Below are positions 8,297-17,718 of a stretch of DNA of 32,720 nucleotides, piece by piece. Numbering within the stretch: the stretch's first letter is position 1; the number at the start of each line of letters is the position of its first letter. The DNA comes from Nitrospira sp. (GTDB taxonomy: Bacteria > Nitrospirota > Nitrospiria > Nitrospirales > Nitrospiraceae), in contig JAOUGT010000013.1 of assembly GCA_029865485.1 (NCBI GenBank), positions 1 to 32,720 on the forward strand, in the 5' to 3' direction. The notes below the pieces were generated by a model that did no database searches, had not been told where the DNA came from, and worked only from the letters and a program-made list of their open reading frames with translations. The position numbers and the translations under genes were made by a program.

Positions 8297-11200
8297 ACGT
8301 CCTTCTCCACCAAGGCACGGTCCCGCGAGACAGGCAAGTACAGCGTGAACGTACTGCCCGTTCCGACTTCGCTCTCCACCGAAATCCTCCCTCCATGGCG
8401 CTCGACGATGCCCAAGCTCACCGAGAGGCCCAGCCCTGTTCCCTCCCCCTCGCCTTTGGTCGTGAAGAAGGGATCGAAGATACGAGGGAGCACCGAGGCC
8501 GGAATGCCTGCCCCTGAATCCTGCACATCCACACGGCAGACGCCTTCCGATACGGACGTCCGGATGGTCAAGACTCCGCCGCTCTTCATCGCCTGCACGG
8601 CATTGAGGATCAAATTCATCAGCACCTGTTCGATCATATGCCGGTCGACCATGACGGGGGGAAGGCCCTGTCCCTGTAGGATCTCCAAGCGAATGCCGCT
8701 GGGAACGAACAGATGGGTCGTCAGGGTCAGCACCTGGTCGACGACTCGATTGATATCGGCCTGGCTGAACGCCGGCTCATGCTGTTGCGAAAAATCGAGC
8801 AATTGGCGGACGATTTTTTGCACGCGCCGGACACCGTGCTCCATCGACGCCCAATACTCCTCCTGGCGTGCCGGTGACGGAGTCCCTTTGCGTAGGTTGT
8901 ACAGACAGTTCAGAATCCCCCCCAGCGGATTGTTGATCTCATGAGCCACGCCGGCCGCGAGTTTGCCGACCGACGCCAGTTTTTCCGCGTTTCGAATCTG
9001 TCGTTCCAGCTTCTTGGTCTCTGTCATGTCCCGCGCGATACCGAGCACCCCCAAAATGCGACCGTCCGCCCCATGCAACGGCGAGACACTGACCGTGACG
9101 GTGCGTGGTTCGCCCAGACGAGTCACGACTTCGACTTCGTAGACCTGTTTGGCACCGATATCCAACGTGCTCTTCAGACGGCGCCCACGATGACGCCGCG
9201 ACAGGAGCGAGAGATAGGGCCGCCCGATCAGGTCATCCTTGCGATAGCCCCAGGCATTGACCTTGCTGTTGACATAGGTGAACTGTTGGTCGAGATCCAG
9301 TGTATAGATGACATCATTGGCGTTCTCGAGCAGATTCTCCAGGTATTGTTTCGTCTCCTCGATTTCTCGAGTTCGCTCACTGACTTTCAGCTCGAGATCC
9401 TCCCGATACGATTGGAGCTGACGCTCCAGTTTCTTCCGGACGGTAATATCCCGAAGCTGTACCATGACAAGGAGCGGGTCGGTCCCGTCGACTCGGATCA
9501 AGTCCATTTCCACAGGAACCGCACGACGGTCGGCGTGGTACACGACAATCTCCTGGGTCGTCGCCTGCCGCTGCTCACTACCGACATCGGCCAGCCAGTT
9601 CGCGAACGCCTCGTGATATTCCGGGAGGAAGACATCATGGATGGGCTTCCCGACCACCTCCGACTCCACATACCCCAGAACTTGTTGTTCCCGTTCATTG
9701 ACCGCGACAATCTCTCCTGTCACGCCAACCATAAACACGGAGTCCGCCACGACATCAAAGAGGGTCTTATAGCGTGCCTGCGAAACCGTCAACTGCTTGG
9801 TGCGCTCAGACACAACCCGTTCCAACCCCACGGCATACCGCTGCAGCTCCTGCTCCAATCGACGGCGTTCGGTCACATCGCGCACAAAGGCACGAGAGTG
9901 CACCAACCCACCTCGCTCGTGATCAAACAGCGCCGTCGCATGGATTTCGACATCGATCTGTCGGCCATCCCTCGCCAACAACACCGTCTCGATCGAACTC
10001 TGCCCCCGACACACCAACTGTTCGAGATAGTGCAATACCTGCCCTTCCTGTCCATGGGGCACGAGCTCCCATAACTTCATGTTCAACATCTCTTGACGGC
10101 TATATCCAAGCTTATCGAGGCCGGTCTTGTTGACATGAACTAGCCGCCCGCCTCGATCAAGCTGACAAATCATTTCAGGCGCATGCTCGATCAAGTCCCG
10201 ATATTTCTCCTCCAGTTGTCTGATCTCGGAGATTCGCTGTTCCAGCTGGCCGAAGGAGAGTTGCAGATTTGCTGCCATCTGATTGAACGCCCGTGCAAGC
10301 CCTTCGATTTCATCGCCGGTCTTGATCTCTATCCGCTGGTCCAACCGACCACTCCCGATCTGCTGAACTCCAGCGTGCAGCACACGAACCGGTTCCGCGA
10401 TCCGACGAGCGATCACGACGCCGATTCCGCCAAGCCCCATTGACACCACGACACCGAACAAGAGCACTTTGGCGATCAATTCACCCAGCGGGGCAAATGT
10501 CTCGCTTGGATCCTGGCGGACAACCGTCATCCAACGCTTTCCGCCCAGACTCCCCGGGTCAATGAGATCAGCAAACCGCACCGGTGCCATCCCAATCAGC
10601 GCGTCCTTGTTGCCGTGCCAATCGTCAGCCGCGATGACCCATCCCGGCTTCGTCGTGGGTAATGAGCTAAGAAATTCGGTATCAATTGAGTGGGCTTCAG
10701 GACCGAGGATCGGACAAATGACGACTCCCCCATCCGTCGCCACCAGCATGGCGTGACCGGTCGCACCAAACGACTTTTCCGCGATCACTTGGAAGAGCGC
10801 ATCACGCCGCAACAAAATCGTGACAGCTCCGATCACGGCCTGCCGGTGATCCTCTAGAATTGGGGTCACCACAGCCACGACATGCGTGCCGAACGAGGGA
10901 TCAAAGGTGATCTCACTCACATAGGGTCGTCGGCTGCCGTTCTTGACGACCGCTTGCCACCAAGCTGTTTTCGCATACGAATATTCGACTTGCGGAATGG
11001 AGCTGACGACCAAGGCACCCTGCCCATCAGTCACCAAGATCCCGATGTAGTCCGACTTTCGAATCTCGTGCCACTGAATCAAGTAGTTGGTCACGATCCG
11101 GTTGACGAACAGCGGAAACTCGCTTCGCTTAGCCCGCTGCCCCCATCGCTGCTGCCACTCCTTGATGATCTCAGCAATACTGCGTGCATCCTTCCCTTCG

Positions 11201-11481
11201 TAGGTCCGGTTCGCTTCGGAGACGGCTGTGCGGAGAAATGGTATGGTCGCGAGCTGCTGGGCCTCGCTCATCCCTCGCGTGACCTGCATCTCGATCCGCC
11301 GAGCGGCTTCGACGGCAACTTCTCTAAAATCCGCACCCGTCGCCTCGCGCAGCACTCGCCGTTCTTCCGCATAGATCAGGACAAGCAGGAGGGCAAGTGG
11401 GAGGAGGCCGACCATGACGATCGCGCCGATGATTTTTTGCTGGAGACTATATGACCGGCTCCAGATCGTCATAAGGGTCAT
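8293..11481 (-). CDS. Membrane sensor histidine kinase (Cache-HAMP-PASx3-HisKA-HATPase)
   Basis: Large sensor kinase of 1062 residues, partner of the overlapping NtrC-type regulator. Domains in order are: TM helix (about 16-38), extracytoplasmic dCache-like sensor (about 39-335), second TM helix (about 336-358), HAMP (about 360-412), three PAS domains (about 428-545, 570-690 and 715-830), HisKA with phospho-acceptor His847 in AAGVAHEINNPLGG, and HATPase with N box (MNLILNAVQAM), G1 (DSGAGIP), F box (DPFFTTK) and G2 (GTGLGLS). There is no receiver domain. It should sense an extracellular small molecule with the Cache domain and internal cues with PAS, then phosphorylate the regulator. The signal is unknown. 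The start at 11481 lacks a clear ribosome site; an in-frame ATG three codons later, with GGATGA upstream, is an alternative. Confidence 0.95.
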   Translation of the reverse strand: MTLMTIWSRSYSLQQKIIGAIVMVGLLPLALLLVLIYAEERRVLREATGADFREVAVEAARRIEMQVTRGMSEAQQLATIPFLRTAVSEANRTYEGKDARSIAEIIKEWQQRWGQRAKRSEFPLFVNRIVTNYLIQWHEIRKSDYIGILVTDGQGALVVSSIPQVEYSYAKTAWWQAVVKNGSRRPYVSEITFDPSFGTHVVAVVTPILEDHRQAVIGAVTILLRRDALFQVIAEKSFGATGHAMLVATDGGVVICPILGPEAHSIDTEFLSSLPTTKPGWVIAADDWHGNKDALIGMAPVRFADLIDPGSLGGKRWMTVVRQDPSETFAPLGELIAKVLLFGVVVSMGLGGIGVVIARRIAEPVRVLHAGVQQIGSGRLDQRIEIKTGDEIEGLARAFNQMAANLQLSFGQLEQRISEIRQLEEKYRDLIEHAPEMICQLDRGGRLVHVNKTGLDKLGYSRQEMLNMKLWELVPHGQEGQVLHYLEQLVCRGQSSIETVLLARDGRQIDVEIHATALFDHERGGLVHSRAFVRDVTERRRLEQELQRYAVGLERVVSERTKQLTVSQARYKTLFDVVADSVFMVGVTGEIVAVNEREQQVLGYVESEVVGKPIHDVFLPEYHEAFANWLADVGSEQRQATTQEIVVYHADRRAVPVEMDLIRVDGTDPLLVMVQLRDITVRKKLERQLQSYREDLELKVSERTREIEETKQYLENLLENANDVIYTLDLDQQFTYVNSKVNAWGYRKDDLIGRPYLSLLSRRHRGRRLKSTLDIGAKQVYEVEVVTRLGEPRTVTVSVSPLHGADGRILGVLGIARDMTETKKLERQIRNAEKLASVGKLAAGVAHEINNPLGGILNCLYNLRKGTPSPARQEEYWASMEHGVRRVQKIVRQLLDFSQQHEPAFSQADINRVVDQVLTLTTHLFVPSGIRLEILQGQGLPPVMVDRHMIEQVLMNLILNAVQAMKSGGVLTIRTSVSEGVCRVDVQDSGAGIPASVLPRIFDPFFTTKGEGEGTGLGLSVSLGIVERHGGRISVESEVGTGSTFTLYLPVSRDRALVEKDV

Positions 11482-11497
11482 CCGCTAAAGATGCGGA

Positions 11498-11648
11498 AAC
11501 CTGTGAAGAGTGAATCGTATCTCGTGAAGCGTTCTGATTCACAGGTTGCACGTTTCGAGTTTCACGTGTTGGGAGTTATTCTCGGGCAACGTGAAGCCAG
11601 AAACGTGACACCAGTGACTCTTCGTCAGAACGAACGACGCTTCACGAG
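11498..11648. repeat. Large imperfect palindromic element upstream of the sensor kinase
   Basis: Within this intergenic stretch CTCGTGAAGCG (11521-11531) has an exact 11-bp inverted copy CGCTTCACGAG (11638-11648). TTCTGA (11532-11537) pairs with TCAGAA (11625-11630). The inner CACGTTTCGAG...CACGTGTT is mirrored by AACGTGAAGCCAGAAACGTG. A second overlapping pair is AACCTGTGAA (11498-11507) with TTCACAGGTT (11538-11547). Transcribed, most of the element folds back on itself. The repeated GTGAAGCG/GAAACGTG words suggest a dispersed intergenic palindromic repeat, possibly acting as terminator of secF or as the leader of the kinase transcript. Confidence 0.6.
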
Positions 11649-11674
11649 CGACGCCGTTCTATTCCACTATTCGC

Positions 11675-12592
11675 TCAATTGCGCTTCAAGAGTCGGCCCT
11701 GCGTTCCGGGCCACAACAATAAGAGAGGACTGGCCACAAATACCGATGAATAGGTCCCGAAAATCACACCCCCAAGCAAGGCCAACGAAAAATCATGGAG
11801 CACTTCGCCACCGGCAAGGGTCAACGGAATAAGGACCAGCACAACCGTCAAGCTGGTGACGATGGTCCGGCTTAAGACCTGATTGACCGCGCTGTTGATT
11901 GTCGCTTCCTCACTCTCACGACGACGCTGCTTCAAGTTTTCTCTGATCCGATCAAAGACGACCACCGTGTCGGTCAGCGAATACCCCGCCAACGTCAAGA
12001 GTGCCGTCACGATGAGAAGCGTGATTTCTTTGTCCAGGATATAGAAGACTCCAACGACGGCCAACACATCGTGGAAGGTCGCCAGCGCCGCTGCGACTCC
12101 AAAACGCAGCTCGAATCGAGCCGCAATGTAGAGAATAATTCCTACAAACGAAATGACGATGGCCACGAGCGCATCTTCTTGAAGTTTCTTGCCGATAGTC
12201 GGGCCGATCTCGGTGGTCGAGTCGACCACAAACTTGTTGCTTGGGAACTCTTTGGAGAAGATGGCCACCACACGCTCCGCAACCTTTTCTTCGATCGTCG
12301 TGGACGCCTTGACTCGGATGAGCAGTTTATTGTCCTGCCCGAATTCCTGTAATTCCGCATCGTTGAGACCGTTGGCCTGCAAGACCTTCCTAGCTTCGTC
12401 GATGCGAACCGGCTGATCGAACTTCAGTTGAACCGCAGTCCCTCCGGCGAAGTCGATCCCCAGATTCGCAGCACCTCGCGCAATCTGCACGAGCGCGATC
12501 AGCCCAAGCAGCACCATGATGCCCGAAAAGAGGAAAGCGAACTGGCGCTTGCCCATGAAGTCAATGTTGGTTTTCCCTAGAATCTCTAACAT
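11675..12592 (-). CDS. secF: Protein translocase subunit SecF
   Basis: SecF of 305 residues, an RND-type inner-membrane protein that with SecD uses proton motive force to help proteins leave the Sec channel on the periplasmic side. Visible family features are GIDFAGGT after the first TM helix, the periplasmic P1 domain with EIGPTIGK, and the TM block YSLTDTVVVFDRIREN. The first TM is around residues 14-34 and five more lie in the C-terminal half. The ATG at 12592 is preferred to an in-frame start at 12652 because AAAGGGAG precedes it and the protein then begins at the normal SecF N-terminus. It lies 62 bases downstream of secD in the yajC-secD-secF run. Confidence 0.96.
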   Translation of the reverse strand: MLEILGKTNIDFMGKRQFAFLFSGIMVLLGLIALVQIARGAANLGIDFAGGTAVQLKFDQPVRIDEARKVLQANGLNDAELQEFGQDNKLLIRVKASTTIEEKVAERVVAIFSKEFPSNKFVVDSTTEIGPTIGKKLQEDALVAIVISFVGIILYIAARFELRFGVAAALATFHDVLAVVGVFYILDKEITLLIVTALLTLAGYSLTDTVVVFDRIRENLKQRRRESEEATINSAVNQVLSRTIVTSLTVVLVLIPLTLAGGEVLHDFSLALLGGVIFGTYSSVFVASPLLLLWPGTQGRLLKRN

Positions 12593-12654
12593 GCGCGCTC
12601 CCTTTTGATAGCCCTGAGCCTCATCCTGGACAGTCAGTATCGATGGGGTCATGG

Positions 12655-14292
12655 TTAAATGCTCAGCGCTTCAACCTTCTGCTTCTGATACAACAGATCA
12701 AAAATCACTTTCGTCCCGACCAACGCCGTGAAGAGATTGATCGCGATGCCTAAGCACAGCGTCACGGCAAACCCCTTGATCGGCCCGGTCCCAAAGAGAA
12801 ACAACGCCACCCCTGTGATCAGGGTCGTGACGTGTGAGTCAATAATGGTGAGCAAGGCCTTGTCGTACCCGGCATCAATGGCGGACCGCACTGCCTTCCC
12901 ACTTCGAAGCTCTTCTCGAATGCGCTCAAAGATCAACACGTTCGAATCGACCCCCATTCCGATCGTCAACACAATGCCGGCGATCCCCGGGAGGGTCAAC
13001 GTCGCCGTCAAGGCCGACAAAGCACCCATCAGGCAGATGAGATTCAAGGCTAAGGCAAAATCTGCAATGAGCCCGGACAGACGGTAATACACGATCATGA
13101 ATACGACAACCATGAGGCCCGCGATCAAGGTCGCCTTGACCCCTTTGTCAATCGAGTCCTGTCCCAGGGATGGTCCCACCGTCAGGTCTTGAACGATCTT
13201 CAAGGGCGCCGGGAGGGCGCCGGCCCTCAACACGATGGCCAGATCGTTAGCCTCCTGCGTCGAAAATGTCCCCGTAATTTGCGCCCGCCCTCCCGCAATC
13301 CGCTCTTGAATTACCGGCGCTGAATAAATGGTGTTATCCAACACCACGGCCATACGCTTCTTGACATGTTCTCCCGTGATTCGCTCGAACTCCTGCCCCC
13401 CCTTGGAGTCGAAGGTAATCGACACATAGGGATCATTGAATTGGCCGATCGCGACCCGCGCGTCGCTCAAGACATCGCCGGTCAACATCACGCGTTTTTT
13501 GACGACGTAAGGCGCGCGAAATTCGACCCCGGTATCCTTATCAACCACCCGCTCGAACAAGATCTGATCCCCTTCAGGCAGTTTGCTTTCAAACTGCTGG
13601 AGCACCTCGGCCTCTTTGTCCTTCGTCACATGCCCGGGCAAATCCAGCCGGATATCTTCATCCAACATTTTGAATTCCAGCAATGCCGTTTCCTTGATCA
13701 AATCCTTGGCACGCTTGGGATCCTTGACGCCTGGAAGCTGGACGACGATCTGCTTCAAACCCTGCCGCTGCACGATCGGTTCCGCCACCCCGAATTGATC
13801 GATTCGGTTTCGGATGGTTTCCAACGCTTGATTGATCGCAGAGTCCTTGATGCGCTTGGTCTCCGCCTCACGCAACACCCAGATCACGGTCGCGGCCGAC
13901 TCCGCCGATTCGTTCTCGACGAAGCTTGGGAAATTGTCGATCAGCTTTTGAGTCGGAGCTTTCGCATCGGCGTTTTGAACCTGAACCGTAATCTGTTCAT
14001 GTCCGATGCGTTTGACCGAGTCGACGGCGATCTTCTTCTCCGTCAGGAGATCTTGCAGTGCCGTAACCGATCGATCCACGGCGATTTCCACGGCACGATC
14101 CTCATCCACTTCCAACACCATATGGATGCCGCCCTGCAGATCCAATCCCAATGTAATGCCCTTATTCGGCAGTACCCCTTTCAGCCAACTCGGCATGGCT
14201 TGATAGAGCGGCGGGTAGGAGGGAAGAAATGAGACGAACGATCCCACCAACACCAGTGCCAACAACCATAAGCGCCCACCTACTTTTTTCAT
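12655..14292 (-). CDS. secD: Protein translocase subunit SecD
   Basis: SecD of 545 residues with the expected layout: TM helix near the N-terminus (about 8-26), LGLDLQGGIHMVLEVD, a large periplasmic P1 domain, VGPSLGQDSI before the second TM helix (about 380), and five C-terminal TM helices containing GMGVDSNVLIFERIREEL. It forms a complex with SecF and YajC that supports late steps of Sec export. The ATG at 14292 begins MKKVGGRLWLL, a normal SecD start, though the ribosome site is weak (GGACGAG). Export capacity matters here because many downstream gene products are periplasmic cytochromes or membrane proteins. No anomalies are seen. Confidence 0.97.
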   Translation of the reverse strand: MKKVGGRLWLLALVLVGSFVSFLPSYPPLYQAMPSWLKGVLPNKGITLGLDLQGGIHMVLEVDEDRAVEIAVDRSVTALQDLLTEKKIAVDSVKRIGHEQITVQVQNADAKAPTQKLIDNFPSFVENESAESAATVIWVLREAETKRIKDSAINQALETIRNRIDQFGVAEPIVQRQGLKQIVVQLPGVKDPKRAKDLIKETALLEFKMLDEDIRLDLPGHVTKDKEAEVLQQFESKLPEGDQILFERVVDKDTGVEFRAPYVVKKRVMLTGDVLSDARVAIGQFNDPYVSITFDSKGGQEFERITGEHVKKRMAVVLDNTIYSAPVIQERIAGGRAQITGTFSTQEANDLAIVLRAGALPAPLKIVQDLTVGPSLGQDSIDKGVKATLIAGLMVVVFMIVYYRLSGLIADFALALNLICLMGALSALTATLTLPGIAGIVLTIGMGVDSNVLIFERIREELRSGKAVRSAIDAGYDKALLTIIDSHVTTLITGVALFLFGTGPIKGFAVTLCLGIAINLFTALVGTKVIFDLLYQKQKVEALSI

Positions 14293-14331
14293 CTCGTCCG
14301 CAACCCCTTCTCCTATTGGACCGACGCCACG

Positions 14332-14673
14332 CTACTCTTTATCTTCATCTTCCGTACGAAGCCGGGAGATATTCTCCCGCTGCATCTTAATCTTGGTGTT
14401 GTCCGCAATTTGCAACGTGACGGTATCCTTCCCAAGATTGGTAATGGTTCCCCAAATACCCGAGGTGGTCACCACTTTGTCGCCCTTTTTGACGGCATCC
14501 AACAGCGCCTGTTGCTGCTTTTGCTTCTGCTGCTGCGGCCGAATGAGCAGAAAATAAAAAATCACAAAGATGAGCACAAAGGGAACCAACGACAGAATCC
14601 CTCCCGCCCCGCCTCCTGCAGCTGCCCCGCCTCCACCTGTTCCTTCCGCCCATGCCAGTGATTCCATCAACAT
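14332..14673 (-). CDS. yajC: Preprotein translocase accessory subunit YajC
   Basis: YajC of 113 residues: a Gly/Ala-rich N-terminus, one TM helix (about 26-45, LVPFVLIFVIFYFLLIRPQ), a Gln/Lys-rich stretch, and the cytoplasmic domain with KKGDKVVTTSGIWGTI. It associates with SecDF in the inner membrane. The ATG at 14673 has GGGAAG about 7 bases upstream. It sits 15 bases after tgt and 39 before secD, the common bacterial order tgt-yajC-secD-secF, so the genes are probably co-transcribed. Confidence 0.96.
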   Translation of the reverse strand: MLMESLAWAEGTGGGGAAAGGGAGGILSLVPFVLIFVIFYFLLIRPQQQKQKQQQALLDAVKKGDKVVTTSGIWGTITNLGKDTVTLQIADNTKIKMQRENISRLRTEDEDKE

Positions 14674-14688
14674 CGCACATCTTCCCTT

Positions 14689-15867
14689 CTATGCCTGATA
14701 AGTGTTTTCGCATTCGCGGTGAGCAGTCGCCTCACCATCCTTAATATGTTCTCTCACACCCTGTCGCTCCCGGCGCCGATAAAAGGCCTCGCGGAACGCT
14801 GGGAACCTGTTCTCCCTCATGGCTTCCCGAATGCCACGCATCAACTCGGAGAAATACCAAAGATTATGGATGGTGTTGAGTCGAGCCCCCAACATCTCCT
14901 TGATCAGATACAGATGATGCAGATACGCGCGGGAATATCGGGCACACACCGGGCACCCGCAATCGGGATCGATCGGCCGCTCATCGTTCGCATATTGGGC
15001 CTGCTTAATCACCACTCGCCCCGACGAGGTAAAGAGAGAGCCCGTTCTCCCGTGGCGCGACGGAACGACACAGTCAAAAAGATCAACCCCACGCGCCACT
15101 CCCTCGACGAGATCTTCAGGAAGCCCCACCCCCATCAGATACCGAGGTTTTGTTTCCGGCAACTCCTGAACCGTCACGTCGAGCATACTGTACATATCTG
15201 CCTTGCTCTCACCAACGGACAATCCACCGATGGCGTACCCCTCAAACCCTAACGTCACCAACTCTCGCGCCGATGTGACGCGTACGTCAGCCTCCAGGCC
15301 ACCCTGGACGATCCCAAACAACGCCTGGTCCGTCCGACGACGCGCTGCCTGACAACGCTCTGCCCAGAGCCTGGTCCGGCGTACCCCCTCCTGCACAATC
15401 TCTCTGCAGGCAGGAAGCGCCACGCACTGATCCAGTACCATAATAATGTCGGCCCCTAGAGCTTCTTCGATCTCAATCGCCTTCTCCGGTGTAATCACAT
15501 GGGTCGATCCGTCGATATGCGATTGAAACGTGACGCCCTCATCGGTGATCTCGCACAATTTCGCCAAGCTGAAGATCTGAAATCCTCCGCTATCCGTGAG
15601 GATGGACCCAGACCAGCCGGTAAAGGCATGGAGTCCTCCCATATCCGCGACGATCTTGTGCCCGGGACGCAGGTACAGATGGTACGCATTATTGAGCATC
15701 AAACCAAACCCTAACTCCTGCAGATCCTTGGGTTCAAGTCCCTTCACCGGCCCCAGGGATCCCACCGGCATAAACGCCGGCGTCTCGATCGTGGCATGGC
15801 CTGTCGTCAACTGGCCGATGCGACCCTTGGAATCTGGGTCGGAGTGGTGGATCTGGTACTGCATCAT
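14689..15867 (-). CDS. tgt: Queuine/7-aminomethyl-7-deazaguanine tRNA-guanine transglycosylase
   Basis: Tgt of about 392 residues. It exchanges guanine-34 of GUN-anticodon tRNAs for preQ1 in queuosine synthesis. Catalytic features are visible: ILTDSGGFQ with the active-site Asp early on, DCVVPSRHGRTG with the nucleophilic Asp, and the C-terminal zinc site CGCPVCARY...AYLHHLY. The protein ends in a charged tail of about 20 residues that is not part of the core fold. An upstream in-frame start at 15930 would overlap argS by 44 bases; the ATG at 15867 (or the next codon) matches the normal N-terminus and leaves a 19-base gap. The ribosome site is weak, which fits coupling to argS. No other queuosine gene is in the window. 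Confidence 0.95.
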   Translation of the reverse strand: MMQYQIHHSDPDSKGRIGQLTTGHATIETPAFMPVGSLGPVKGLEPKDLQELGFGLMLNNAYHLYLRPGHKIVADMGGLHAFTGWSGSILTDSGGFQIFSLAKLCEITDEGVTFQSHIDGSTHVITPEKAIEIEEALGADIIMVLDQCVALPACREIVQEGVRRTRLWAERCQAARRRTDQALFGIVQGGLEADVRVTSARELVTLGFEGYAIGGLSVGESKADMYSMLDVTVQELPETKPRYLMGVGLPEDLVEGVARGVDLFDCVVPSRHGRTGSLFTSSGRVVIKQAQYANDERPIDPDCGCPVCARYSRAYLHHLYLIKEMLGARLNTIHNLWYFSELMRGIREAMRENRFPAFREAFYRRRERQGVREHIKDGEATAHRECENTYQA

Positions 15868-15886
15868 CGTTCTTTGAGGTGGCGAA

Positions 15887-17617
15887 CTACATCTGTTCCG
15901 GGGCTGAGAGACCCAGCACCTCAAGCCCATTCTGAATCACCTGCTGGACCGCTCCCATCAAGACCAGCCGTGCCGCGGTGCGGCTGGGTGTGAGCACTTC
16001 GGCCACCTCCAGCTCATCCACCCCTGGCTCACCAGCCGGAGGGAGAATCCGGTGCTTGTTATAGAACGTGTGCAGGAGTGCCGCCAACTGCTGAAGGTAA
16101 TAGGTCACCCGATGCGGCTCAAACGCGAGGGCGCTTGCCTGGAGCACCTCCGGATACGCTGCCAGCTTCTTGATCAAGCCCAACTCATCTGGATCCGTGA
16201 GCACCGTGAGGTCCGTTTCACTGGCCGTTGGACGGGCAATGCCCCGTTCGGATGCAACACGCCACAGACTGCAAATTCTCGCATGGGCATACTGCACGTA
16301 GTACACCGGATTGTCGCTGGAACGCTGTTTGGCCAACTCCAAATCAAACTCCAAGTGGGTCTTGGAATCTCGCATCAGAAAGTAAAACTTCGCCGCATCA
16401 GCCCCGACCTCATCAATCACTTCCCGCATCGTGATGAAGTCGCCGGTCCGCTTGGACATCTTTACTTCGACTCCATCCCGTAGCAGCTTCACAAGTTGCA
16501 CCAACACGACGTGCAGACGCTCTTTCGGATGGCCATAGGCCTGGACCGCCGCTTGCAGCCGGGGGATGTACCCATGATGATCAGCCCCCCAGACATCAAT
16601 CAGCAGATCATACCCACGCCGTAGCTTGTCGTGGTGGTAGGCGATATCAGAGGCCAAGTAGGTGTATTCGCCGTCCTGCTTCTTGACGACGCGATCCTTC
16701 TCATCCCCGTAGACCGATGATCGAAACCACCAAGCGCCTTCCTGCTGGAACAGGAGGTCTTTGGTTGTTAATTCATCGAAAGCCCTCTCCACGGCCTGTG
16801 ATTCCAAAAGAGACGCTTCGCTGAACCACGAGTGGAACTCAATCCCAAAGGTCTTGAGGTCGCTGCGAATGTGTCCCAAGAGTTCTTGGTAGGCTAGCGT
16901 TCGGCAGCGAGCCTCGAGTTCCTCCGAACTGAGCTTGCCGGCCACACCATCAAGTTGCTCCTTTATTTTTTGAGCGACTGCCGTAACATATGCCCCATGG
17001 TACCCATCCTCCGGAAGCGCAGTGGGTTGCCCCGACAGCTCAAGATAGCGTGCATACACCGACGCGCCCAACAGCTTCATCTGCCGTCCAGCGTCGTTGA
17101 TGTAGTACTCGCTCACGGCATCATACCCGATGGCCTGCAGCAGTCGCCCAACCGCCTGTCCAACCGCAGCGCCTCGTCCATGTCCGACATGCAATGGACC
17201 GGTCGGATTGGCACTCACATACTCAACCAACACTCGCCGGCCATGCCCGATATCGGTTCGGCCATATGACCGCCCCTGTGCCAAAATTTCTCGAATGACT
17301 TCCTGCCAAAGAGCCGGCTTGACCGTGAGATTCAAAAAACCTGGCCTGACGATCTCCACACGATCAAACAGTTGCTCTCGCTCAGAGAGGTTATCCACAA
17401 TGATTTGTGCAATGTCATGCGGAGCCTTCTGCTCAGAAGCTGCCAAGGACATCGCCACGGTCGAGGCCAGATCTCCCCACTCCGGTCGCTTTGGGGCATC
17501 CAGACTCAGCGTCGGCCAGACCGGTGTCTTGAGCTGGCCCTTTTGCTTTGCCCCATTGAGGGCAGTCAGGAGGGCGGTGGCTACCTTCGCTTGCACGATA
17601 CCTTGCGACAAAACCAT
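15887..17617 (-). CDS. argS: Arginyl-tRNA synthetase
   Basis: ArgRS of about 576 residues, charging tRNA-Arg in the cytoplasm. It has the N-terminal additional domain (1-110), the class I signature in ANPTGPLHVGHGRGAA (HVGH variant of HIGH), the KMSKRTGDF variant of KMSKS, and the DALR anticodon-binding domain at the C-terminus. Start choice is open: the ATG at 17617 has GAGAGGA only one base upstream, too close, whereas the third codon is TTG (17611) at normal spacing from the same site. Translation may therefore begin at that TTG, two codons in. It leads the argS-tgt-yajC-secDF run and follows the glycosyltransferase gene after about 100 bases. Confidence 0.96.
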   Translation of the reverse strand: MVLSQGIVQAKVATALLTALNGAKQKGQLKTPVWPTLSLDAPKRPEWGDLASTVAMSLAASEQKAPHDIAQIIVDNLSEREQLFDRVEIVRPGFLNLTVKPALWQEVIREILAQGRSYGRTDIGHGRRVLVEYVSANPTGPLHVGHGRGAAVGQAVGRLLQAIGYDAVSEYYINDAGRQMKLLGASVYARYLELSGQPTALPEDGYHGAYVTAVAQKIKEQLDGVAGKLSSEELEARCRTLAYQELLGHIRSDLKTFGIEFHSWFSEASLLESQAVERAFDELTTKDLLFQQEGAWWFRSSVYGDEKDRVVKKQDGEYTYLASDIAYHHDKLRRGYDLLIDVWGADHHGYIPRLQAAVQAYGHPKERLHVVLVQLVKLLRDGVEVKMSKRTGDFITMREVIDEVGADAAKFYFLMRDSKTHLEFDLELAKQRSSDNPVYYVQYAHARICSLWRVASERGIARPTASETDLTVLTDPDELGLIKKLAAYPEVLQASALAFEPHRVTYYLQQLAALLHTFYNKHRILPPAGEPGVDELEVAEVLTPSRTAARLVLMGAVQQVIQNGLEVLGLSAPEQM

Positions 17618-17718
17618 TCCTCTCAGTCATGACGAATCAATGGAAATCAGCCCAGCACTGTAACATTATGCGATAGCGAGAGACAAGGCGGTTTACTTTG
17701 AATTCCAATGGGTTCTGA

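Noticed and set aside
8941-10074. 377-codon plus-strand frame inside the sensor kinase
   Set aside because: Antisense to PAS and HisKA coding sequence; its product has no recognisable fold and reflects high-GC codon bias.
13366-14232. 288-codon plus-strand frame inside secD
   Set aside because: Antisense shadow of SecD; His/Arg/Leu/Asp-rich chance protein.
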